From NCBI GenBank assembly GCA_013284265.1, contig JABTBR010000003.1, positions 1 through 64,000 on the forward strand: a stretch of 64,000 bases of DNA, in the 5' to 3' direction. Of the stretch, positions 26,730 through 33,212 are shown one piece after another. A model generated the notes under the pieces. That model was not told where the DNA came from and ran no database searches. It saw only the letters and a program-made list of their open reading frames with translations. The DNA is from Oxalobacteraceae bacterium. Its GTDB lineage: Bacteria; Pseudomonadota; Gammaproteobacteria; Burkholderiales; Burkholderiaceae_D. A program made the translations under genes and the position numbers. Position 1 is the first letter of the stretch. The number at the start of each line of letters is the position of its first letter.

Positions 26730-27734
26730 TCACTCGTAACTACTACTTTCGAATGGCGCTTTCACCGGCGCGGCAATGGCCGGCCGATTCACCGGCAAGC
26801 CCTGAAGAAAGCGCCGGTAGCGCCGCGCCGTCCTGCGTGGCGCCTCGATCATGGGCAAATGGCCCAGTCCTTCCATCATCTCCACCTCGCTGTTGGGCAG
26901 CAGCGCCCGCAGCGCCGCCGCGCCGCTCGGGCTGAGCACTTTATCCAGCGTGCCCCAGACGATCAGGGCCGGCGTGTCGATGCGGCTGAACTGCGCCTCC
27001 AGCAGCGGCGACTCGCGGTGGATCACGTCCATGATGCGGCTGTGCAGCGGGAAGTCGGCCACGCAGCGCGCGGCCAGCTGGTGGCGTACGCAATACGGTA
27101 TAAACGGTATCTTCTCCATCGTGGCGCGGAACAGGCCGGGGCCATGCGCCAGCGTGGGCAGCAGCAAGGGCATCTCCCCCGTGTCGCGGTAGTGCGCCAG
27201 CATCGGCGAGCTGAACGAGGCGGCGGTGCCGGCCGCGTCCAGCAGCCACAGGCTGGCGACCTGCTCTGGATAGCGCGCCGCGTATTCGGTCACGATGAAG
27301 CCGCCCATCGAACTGCCGCCCAGATGCACCCGCTCCAGCCCGCGCGCCTGCAAAAACGCGCGCAGATAGGCCACTTGTTGTGCCACCGAGTAGCCGCCTT
27401 CGGGATCGCGGCTGGCATCGCCAAAGCCGGGCAGGTCGGGCAGCAGCACATGGTAGTGGCCGCTCAGGTGGGCCGCCACGCGGGTGAAATTGTCCTTGTC
27501 GCCGGCGAAGCCGTGCACCAGCACCAGGCTGGGGCGACGGCCGCTGCCGCCTTCGAGATAGGGCATGATGGCGCCCGGTATCGCCTGGCTGCCCAGGCGC
27601 AGGCCGGCGCGGCGCCGGTCCAGCGCCAGGGCCAGCGGCGCGGCCCGCAGCGGCGCCAGCCGCTCCAATAGCAACAGCGCCAGCAAGGCCAGCAACAGCG
27701 GCGCGAGGCCCCCCATCAGGTAAATCACCAGCAT
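26730..27734 (-). CDS. Alpha/beta hydrolase with N-terminal membrane anchor
   Basis: 334 residues. A hydrophobic N-terminal helix (about residues 4-24) precedes an alpha/beta-hydrolase fold. The oxyanion region is VLVHGFAG near 73, the nucleophile elbow GGSSMGG near 141, the acid in WGTLDKVLSP and the His in GLGHLPMIEAP, forming a complete triad. The start at 27734 is preceded by GGAG. It resembles membrane-tethered lipases or esterases; the substrate is unknown. It is divergent from nasT. Confidence 0.82.
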   Translation of the reverse strand: MLVIYLMGGLAPLLLALLALLLLERLAPLRAAPLALALDRRRAGLRLGSQAIPGAIMPYLEGGSGRRPSLVLVHGFAGDKDNFTRVAAHLSGHYHVLLPDLPGFGDASRDPEGGYSVAQQVAYLRAFLQARGLERVHLGGSSMGGFIVTEYAARYPEQVASLWLLDAAGTAASFSSPMLAHYRDTGEMPLLLPTLAHGPGLFRATMEKIPFIPYCVRHQLAARCVADFPLHSRIMDVIHRESPLLEAQFSRIDTPALIVWGTLDKVLSPSGAAALRALLPNSEVEMMEGLGHLPMIEAPRRTARRYRRFLQGLPVNRPAIAAPVKAPFESSSYE

Positions 27735-27904
27735 GTTGTGCGCTCCATGTTGTGTTGTCGTCCCTGATATTGCCTTAAATGTAAGCAAAAAAACAGGCTT
27801 GGGAGTGATTCTTGCTTGCCACTGCTATCATGTGCCTGTCGCACGCACGCTGTTCCACCCGCTTCTCCACTTTTACGACGCCCTGAGCGCCCGCTTTTCG
27901 ACCC

Positions 27905-28528
27905 ATGCGCAATCTTCGTATCGTAGTAGTCAACACCATCATCAACGTCGGCGACGAGGACGACGCGTCCCTGCGCGTCCAGGCCGAACGGGCGCACCAG
28001 CTGCGCCAGGGCCTGCAGGAAGCGGGCTACGACATCGTCGCCTCGCTGCCGGCCGATATGCACCTGCCCGAGCAGATCGCCCAGCTGCAGCCCGACATGA
28101 TCATCATCGACGCCGAGTCCGACGCGCGCGATGTGCTCGAACATATCGTCATCGCCACCCGCGACGAACGCCGCCCCATCGTCATGTTTACCGAGAGCGA
28201 GGACACCTCCACCATGGAGGCGGCGATGAAGGCGGGCGTGTCGGCCTACATCGTGGCCGGCCTGCACGCCGACCGCATCAAGCCGGTGCTCAATGTGGCG
28301 CTGGCCCGCTTCAAGCAGGAGCAGAAGCTGCTCAGCGAATTGTCGGATACGCGCCACAAACTGGCCGAGCGCAAGGTGGTGGAAAGGGCCAAGGGCTTGC
28401 TGATGGCGCGCCACGGCCTGTCCGAGGACCAGGCTTACCAGAAGCTGCGCACCCTGGCCATGAACAAAAACCTCAAGCTGGCCGAGGTGGCCCAGCGCAT
28501 CCTCGACGTCGAAGACCTGCTGGGCTAA
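27905..28528 (+). CDS. nasT: Nitrate-responsive antiterminator NasT (ANTAR domain)
   Basis: 207 residues. The N-terminal two thirds is a receiver-like domain with Asp69 in the acceptor position (MIIIDAESD) but without the usual downstream Lys motif. The C-terminal 60 residues form an ANTAR RNA-binding domain (ERKVVERAKGLLMARHGLSE). NasT proteins bind paired hexaloop hairpins in nitrate-gene leaders and prevent termination; NasS holds NasT inactive without nitrate. Two matching leaders lie downstream (28666-28752 and 31767-31876), and a NasS-like gene follows. A receiver acting without phosphorylation is inferred from the family. Confidence 0.92.
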   Translation: MRNLRIVVVNTIINVGDEDDASLRVQAERAHQLRQGLQEAGYDIVASLPADMHLPEQIAQLQPDMIIIDAESDARDVLEHIVIATRDERRPIVMFTESEDTSTMEAAMKAGVSAYIVAGLHADRIKPVLNVALARFKQEQKLLSELSDTRHKLAERKVVERAKGLLMARHGLSEDQAYQKLRTLAMNKNLKLAEVAQRILDVEDLLG

Positions 28529-28570
28529 AGCACGGGCCGCGTCCCGGAAAGCGGCGTCATTCTGGTGCGT

Positions 28571-28592
28571 CGCACAAAAACGGTGCGTTTTT
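28571..28592 (+). terminator. Weak terminator candidate after nasT
   Basis: CGCAC (28571-28575), a seven-base loop and GTGCG (28583-28587) are followed by T5. The 5-bp stem is short, but the position just after the nasT stop and before the sigma-54 promoter is suitable. Confidence 0.4.
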
Positions 28593-28627
28593 CCTTCACC
28601 TCAGCATCTATTCCCCCGCCATCCACA

Positions 28628-28643
28628 TGGCACAGTCCTTGCA
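28628..28643 (+). promoter_or_regulatory. Sigma-54 promoter of the nasS operon
   Basis: TGGCAC-N5-TTGCA, an exact match to the -24/-12 consensus. Transcription would start near 28654, so nasS, the PilJ-like gene and cobA depend on RpoN and an activator such as NtrC, that is, on nitrogen limitation. Confidence 0.88.
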
Positions 28644-28665
28644 CAGATAAAGCATAGCGCGGAAG

Positions 28666-28707
28666 CGGCCAACGGCGGCCGGACCCGCCACAAGACAAAG
28701 GCGTCTT
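28666..28707 (+). promoter_or_regulatory. ANTAR RNA element in the nasS leader
   Basis: Two hairpins, each with a six-base loop carrying A at position 1 and G at position 4. P1 is CGGCC-[AACGGC]-GGCCG (28666-28681) and P2 is AAGAC-[AAAGGC]-GTCTT (28692-28707), with a 10-base linker. P2 shares bases 28697-28705 with the 5' arm of the terminator, so NasT binding would block termination. This is the arrangement known for ANTAR targets. Confidence 0.82.
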
Positions 28708-28752
28708 TCAGCAGCAGATCATCCGATGGTCGTTGCCGGGGGACGCTTTTTT
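28697..28752 (+). terminator. Leader attenuator terminator of nasS
   Basis: A 9-bp stem between 28697-28705 and 28742-28750 (one G-T pair) encloses a small inner hairpin and is followed by a T-run at 28747-28752. It is mutually exclusive with ANTAR hairpin P2. Confidence 0.75.
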
Positions 28753-28781
28753 ATTTGCATCAGAGCGAGGAAGGCGATGAC

Positions 28782-29963
28782 ATGCCAGCAGCAGACGGTT
28801 TCCCAGGTGGCAGCATGAGCAGCGCGACGCGGCCGGAAAAGGATGTGGTAAGGATAGGCTTCAATCCGCTGACCGACTGCGCCTCGGTGGTGATGGCCGC
28901 CCTGCTCGGTTTCGACGAAAAATATGGCATCAAGATCATGCTGCGCCGGGAATCGTCCTGGGCCGGCGTGCGCGACAAGCTGATCAACGGCGAGCTGGAC
29001 GCCGCCCATGTGCTCTACGGCCTGGTCTATGGCGCCCAGCTGGGCGTGGGCTGGCAGCGCAAGGAAATGGCCGTGCTGATGAACCTGAACCACAATGGCC
29101 AGGCCATCACCCTGTCCAGGCGCCTGGCCGAGCAGGGCGCCGTCGACGGCGCATCGCTGGCGCGCCTGATGCGCGCCTCGCCGCGCAGCTACACCTTCGC
29201 CCAGACCTTTCCCACCGGCACCCATGCGATGTGGTTGTACTACTGGCTGGCGGCCAACGGCATCGATCCGATCCGCGCGGCGCGCGTGATCACCGTGCCG
29301 CCCTCGCAAATGGTGACCAATATGGCGGCCGGGCATATGGACGGCTTTTGCGCCGGCGAACCCTGGGGCCACCGCGCCGTCACCGACGGCGTCGGCATCA
29401 CCGCCGCCACCAGCCAGCAGATCTGGCCCGACCACCCGGAGAAAGTGCTGGGCGCCTCGGCCGAATTCGTCAAGCATCACCCGAACACCTGCCGCGCCCT
29501 GATCGCCGCCGTGCTCGACGCCGGTAAATGGATAGACGCCAGCGCGGCCAACAAGCTGGCCACCACCGAGATCATCGCCGGCGTCCAGTACGTCAACACC
29601 GGCCGCGACGCGATCGCGCCGCGCGTGCTGGGACACTATCAGGATGGCCTGGGCAAGCAGTGGGAAGACCCGGACAGCCTCAAGTTCTACGACGGCGGCG
29701 CGGTCAACTTCCCCTATCTGTCCGATGGCATGTGGTTCATGACCCAGCAAAAGCGCTGGGGCCTGCTCAAGCAGGACCCGGACTACCTGGCCGTGGCCTG
29801 CGCCGTCAATCAGGTCAAGCTCTACCGCGAGGCGGCCGAACTGAGCGGTACGCCGGTGCCTGCCGGCCTGCTGCGCAGCTCGACGCTGATGGACGGCACC
29901 GTCTGGGATGGCAAGGACCCGGCCGCCTATGCCGACTCCTTCGAGATCCGCTACCGCCCCTAG
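28782..29963 (+). CDS. nasS: NasS-type cytoplasmic nitrate/nitrite sensor (NrtA/CmpA-like)
   Basis: 393 residues, related to the nitrate-binding proteins NrtA/CmpA (IGFNPLTDCASVVMAA, RESSWAGVRDKL, NGQAITLS). It has no signal peptide, Tat motif or lipobox, and no ABC permease or ATPase genes accompany it. With nasT just upstream it is best read as NasS, which binds nitrate and releases NasT. The start at ATG 28782 is supported by AGGAAGG upstream. Its own leader carries an ANTAR element and terminator, giving autoregulation. A soluble transport protein is the less likely alternative. Confidence 0.82.
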   Translation: MPAADGFPGGSMSSATRPEKDVVRIGFNPLTDCASVVMAALLGFDEKYGIKIMLRRESSWAGVRDKLINGELDAAHVLYGLVYGAQLGVGWQRKEMAVLMNLNHNGQAITLSRRLAEQGAVDGASLARLMRASPRSYTFAQTFPTGTHAMWLYYWLAANGIDPIRAARVITVPPSQMVTNMAAGHMDGFCAGEPWGHRAVTDGVGITAATSQQIWPDHPEKVLGASAEFVKHHPNTCRALIAAVLDAGKWIDASAANKLATTEIIAGVQYVNTGRDAIAPRVLGHYQDGLGKQWEDPDSLKFYDGGAVNFPYLSDGMWFMTQQKRWGLLKQDPDYLAVACAVNQVKLYREAAELSGTPVPAGLLRSSTLMDGTVWDGKDPAAYADSFEIRYRP

Positions 29964-29996
29964 TCTTACCGCATTGTTCTTATAAGGAAGCCTCCC

Positions 29997-30779
29997 ATGC
30001 CTGCTGCCCCGTACTCCTCCAGCCCGCGCACCTTCGCCGGCACCAGCGCCGCCAGCATGGCCAGCACGGCCAGTACCCATCGTCCCGGCGCCGCGCAGCA
30101 GCCGCACGCGGTGGCCGCCGGCGCCGGCCAGGCCGCCAATGCCACCGCCATCGTGCCCCTGTCGGGCGAGGTGTTTGGCGCCCTGATCAATCTGTCGGGG
30201 CGGCGCCGCTTCACCTCGCAGCGGCTGGTGCTGTACGCGCTGCTGGCCTCCCAGGGCAAGGAGGGGGCCGCCGCCATCGCGCAGGAAGCGCTGACCCTGT
30301 TCCGCAATGCCCACCGCGCCCTGCTCGACGGTGCCGACGGCCTGCCGGGCGTGTTCTGCAATGAGCTGCAGCATGCCTACTTTGGCGCACCGCATGGCGC
30401 GCGCCAGATCGCCGCCTTCATCGATCTGGCCGAGCGCGCGCTGCGCGCCATCGACAGCGGCGCCAGCTCGGCCGCCGGCCTTCTGGAACAACTGGTGGAA
30501 AGCACCACGCCGACCCTGGCCACGCTGAACCAGATCACCGCCATCTATGAAGAGCAGTCCAAGCTGCATGCGCGCCTGATGAAAAAGCAGTTGCGCACCG
30601 TGATCACCGATATCGAGACCATCGCCAAGCAGGCCAAGATGGTGGCCTTCAACGCCCGCATCGTCGCGGCCCGGGCCGGCCACGCCGGACGCGAGTTTGC
30701 CGTGGTGGCCGGCGTGCTGTCGACCATCACCAGCGAAATCGACTCCATGGTCAGCACCGCGCTGAGCGCGGCCGTCTGA
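29997..30779 (+). CDS. Soluble PilJ-type sensor protein with chemoreceptor-like signalling hairpin
   Basis: 260 residues. After a low-complexity N-terminus (1-50) comes a PilJ/NarX-type helical sensor domain (INLSGRRRFTSQRLVLYALL, about 62-85, to about 165). A methyl-accepting-chemotaxis-like hairpin follows (IAKQAKMVAFNARIVAARAG, then GREFAVVAGVLSTI). There is no membrane segment, HAMP or signal peptide, so both parts are cytoplasmic. It lies between nasS and cobA in the nitrate-regulated unit. PilJ-type domains of NarX sense nitrate/nitrite, so a nitrate-sensing or signalling role is inferred. Its output is unknown. Confidence 0.72.
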   Translation: MPAAPYSSSPRTFAGTSAASMASTASTHRPGAAQQPHAVAAGAGQAANATAIVPLSGEVFGALINLSGRRRFTSQRLVLYALLASQGKEGAAAIAQEALTLFRNAHRALLDGADGLPGVFCNELQHAYFGAPHGARQIAAFIDLAERALRAIDSGASSAAGLLEQLVESTTPTLATLNQITAIYEEQSKLHARLMKKQLRTVITDIETIAKQAKMVAFNARIVAARAGHAGREFAVVAGVLSTITSEIDSMVSTALSAAV

Positions 30780-30816
30780 GCCCGCAAACAACAGTCCGCA
30801 CGAAAGGAATAACACC

Positions 30817-31596
30817 ATGAGCAAGCAAGGCAATGTCACCCTGGTGGGCGCCGGTCCCGGCGACCCGGATTTGCTGACCATCAAGGCGCTCAAGGCCATC
30901 GAGGCGGCCGAAGTGCTGCTGATCGACGATCTGGTCAACCCGGCCATCCTGGCGCTGGCGCCAGCCACGGCGCGCGTGATCCAGGTCGGCAAGCGCGGCG
31001 GCTGTGAATCGACGCCGCAGGAATTCATCGAACGCCTGATGATCGCCGAGGCGCGCGCCGGCCACCGGGTGGTGCGCCTGAAGGGCGGCGACCCGTATAT
31101 GTTCGGCCGCGGCGGCGAGGAGCGCGCCTCCTTGCGCGCCCAGGGTATTGACGTCGACGTGGTGCCGGGCATCAGCAGCGGCCTGGCGGCGCCGGCGACG
31201 CTGGGCATTCCGCTGACCCACCGTTCCTGGAGCCAGGGCGTGAGCTTCGTCACCGGCCACGGCAAGGATGCCGCGTCCGAGCCGAACTGGGCGGCGCTGG
31301 CCCGGAGCAAGCTGACCCTGGTCGTGTACATGGGTGTGGCGCGCTGCGAAGCGATCCAGGCCGGTCTGCTGGCCGGCGGCATGGACGCGGACACCCCGGT
31401 GGCGGTGGTGCAATCGGCCACGCGCGAGCATCAGCGCCAGTTGCTGACCACCCTGGGCGAGCTGCCGCAGGCGCTGCGCGCCAGCGGCCTGGGCAGCCCC
31501 AGCATCATCGTCATCGGCGATGTGGTGCGCTGCGCCGACGCCTGGCAGTCCCTGTCGGCACAAGCCATGGCCGAACAGGCGCGCGCTGTCGGCTAA
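30817..31596 (+). CDS. cobA: Uroporphyrinogen-III C-methyltransferase
   Basis: 259 residues. The SUMT family motifs VGAGPGDPDLLT (near 10-21), VVRLKGGDPYMFGRGGEE (near 85) and VYMGVAR are present. It is CobA-sized, not a CysG fusion. It methylates uroporphyrinogen III to precorrin-2, the first step to siroheme needed by NirB. Its place in the nitrate-responsive unit fits that need. AAAGGA precedes the ATG. Confidence 0.93.
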   Translation: MSKQGNVTLVGAGPGDPDLLTIKALKAIEAAEVLLIDDLVNPAILALAPATARVIQVGKRGGCESTPQEFIERLMIAEARAGHRVVRLKGGDPYMFGRGGEERASLRAQGIDVDVVPGISSGLAAPATLGIPLTHRSWSQGVSFVTGHGKDAASEPNWAALARSKLTLVVYMGVARCEAIQAGLLAGGMDADTPVAVVQSATREHQRQLLTTLGELPQALRASGLGSPSIIVIGDVVRCADAWQSLSAQAMAEQARAVG

Positions 31597-31736
31597 GCCT
31601 ACGCCTTGCGCAAACGGTGCGGGCAGCTGCACCGATAGCGTGCATCGTGCACCGCAACATCGCACCACCCCGGCTTTTATCTTCCTCCATTGAAATGTTG
31701 CAGCGTATTTGCCCCTGATATCCCGCATAAGCGGTC

Positions 31737-31752
31737 TGGCACAGCTCTTGCA
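31737..31752 (+). promoter_or_regulatory. Sigma-54 promoter of the nitrate transport/reduction operon
   Basis: TGGCAC-N5-TTGCA, identical in both boxes to the promoter at 28628. The start point would be near 31763, just before the first leader hairpin. Confidence 0.88.
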
Positions 31753-31766
31753 TAAGCATAGGGCAA

Positions 31767-31836
31767 GGGATCAAAGGCGATCCCCTCACAATATTCGCTA
31801 GTCTAATGACGGACTGGCAGGACAACGGCGTCCGCC
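31767..31836 (+). promoter_or_regulatory. ANTAR RNA element in the narK-nirBD-nasA leader, with a third hexaloop
   Basis: Three consecutive hairpins with A1/G4 hexaloops. The first is GGGATC-[AAAGGC]-GATCCC (31767-31784). The second is AGTCT-[AATGAC]-GGACT (31800-31815). The third is GGAC-[AACGGC]-GTCC, extended by GGC/GCC with one bulge (31816-31836). The last overlaps the 5' arm of the terminator at 31827-31835. In addition 31801-31810 is perfectly complementary to 31844-31853 in the terminator loop, a further alternative fold. Confidence 0.82.
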
Positions 31837-31876
31837 CAGCTTGGTCATTAGACCCCTGCTGCGCGGACGCCTTTTT
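31827..31876 (+). terminator. Leader attenuator terminator of the nitrate operon
   Basis: GGCGTCCGC (31827-31835) pairs perfectly with GCGGACGCC (31863-31871), followed by T5. It lies 20 bases before the transporter ATG, so read-through is required for expression; the ANTAR hairpin P2 competes for its 5' arm. Confidence 0.88.
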
Positions 31877-31896
31877 GTTTATACAAGGGATAACAA

Positions 31897-33201
31897 ATGG
31901 CCAGCAAAGCAACCAGCATCAAGCTTTTCTCGATCTCCACGCCGCCGATGCGGGCGTTCCACCTGACCTGGATGGCGTTCTTCGTTTGCTTCTTCGCCTG
32001 GTTTGCCTGCGCGCCGCTGATGCCCATCATCAAAGGCGAGTTCCATCTGAGCCTGGCGCAGATCGCCAACATCAATATCGCCGCCGTGGCCGTCACCATC
32101 ATCGTGCGCCTGATCATCGGCCCGCTGTGCGACCACTTCGGTCCGCGCAAGGCCTACACCGGCCTGCTGCTGCTCGGTTCCATTCCCGTGCTGGGCGTGG
32201 CCACGGCCCAGAGCTATGAAAGCTTCCTGCTGTTCCGCCTCGGTATCGGCGCGGTCGGCGCCTCCTTCGTCATCACCCAGTACCACACCTCGGTGATGTT
32301 CGGACCGAAGATCGTCGGCACCGCCAACGCGGCCGCGGCCGGCTGGGGCAATGCGGGCGGCGGCGCCGCCCAGGCGCTGATGCCTTTGCTGATGGGTGCG
32401 CTGGTCATGGCCGGCGTCAACGAGACCATGGGCTGGCGCGCCGCCCTGGTGGTGCCAGGCGTGGCGATGATCATCATGGCCTTCGTCTACTTCAAGTTCA
32501 CCCAGGATTGCCCGCAAGGTAACTACAGCGATATGCGCAAGGCCGGCATCGCCATCGAAGGCGGCAAGAAGGGCGGCTGGGACAGCTTCAAACTGGCCGC
32601 CACCAACCACCGCGTCTGGCTGCTGTTCGTCACCTACGGCGCCTGCTTCGGTATCGAAATCTTCATCCACAACATCGCCGCCGTCTACTACGTCGACCAC
32701 TTCGGTTTCTCGGTCGCCTCGGCCGGCATGGCCGCCGGCAGCTTCGGCCTGCTGGCCCTGTTTGCCCGCGCCCTCGGTGGTTATGTCTCGGACATGGTCG
32801 CCAATTTCGGCAACCTGAATAGCCGCGTCACCCTGCTGTTCATCATGATGATCGGCGAAGGCGCCGGCCTGCTGTGGTTCGCCAACGCCGACGGCGCCAC
32901 CTACGCCGTGATCGCGATGCTGGTGTTCGGCCTGTTCACCCACATGGCCTGCGGCGCCACCTACGCCCTGGTGCCTTTCGTCGACAGCCGCGCCCTCGGT
33001 GGCGTGGCCGGCATCATCGGCGCCGGCGGCAACGTCGGCGCGGTCTGCGCGGGCTTTCTGATGAAGGGCCTGGGCGATGTCCAGCAAACCCTGAGCATCC
33101 TGGGCGTACTGGTAGGCATCTCGGCACTGTGCGCACTGGCCGCGCGCTTCTCCGGCGCCGCCCTCGAAGCCTCCGTCTCCACTAATAAACTCGCAGCATA
33201 A
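31897..33201 (+). CDS. Nitrate/nitrite MFS transporter (NarK/NasA type)
   Basis: 434 residues, 12 hydrophobic segments. It shows the nitrate signatures of the NNP family: a Gly-rich stretch near 148 (AAGWGNAGGGAAQALMP) and a second, GGVAGIIGAGGNVGAV, near 369, plus conserved Arg in TIIVRLIIGPLCDHFGPRKA. It imports nitrate for assimilation. First gene of a long operon with nirB, nirD, the flavoprotein and nasA. Confidence 0.93.
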   Translation: MASKATSIKLFSISTPPMRAFHLTWMAFFVCFFAWFACAPLMPIIKGEFHLSLAQIANINIAAVAVTIIVRLIIGPLCDHFGPRKAYTGLLLLGSIPVLGVATAQSYESFLLFRLGIGAVGASFVITQYHTSVMFGPKIVGTANAAAAGWGNAGGGAAQALMPLLMGALVMAGVNETMGWRAALVVPGVAMIIMAFVYFKFTQDCPQGNYSDMRKAGIAIEGGKKGGWDSFKLAATNHRVWLLFVTYGACFGIEIFIHNIAAVYYVDHFGFSVASAGMAAGSFGLLALFARALGGYVSDMVANFGNLNSRVTLLFIMMIGEGAGLLWFANADGATYAVIAMLVFGLFTHMACGATYALVPFVDSRALGGVAGIIGAGGNVGAVCAGFLMKGLGDVQQTLSILGVLVGISALCALAARFSGAALEASVSTNKLAA

Positions 33202-33212
33202 GGAAACGCACC

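Noticed and set aside
28782..29963. Reading the NasS-like gene as an ABC transporter periplasmic binding protein
   Set aside because: No signal peptide, no permease or ATPase genes beside it, and direct linkage to nasT with an ANTAR leader.
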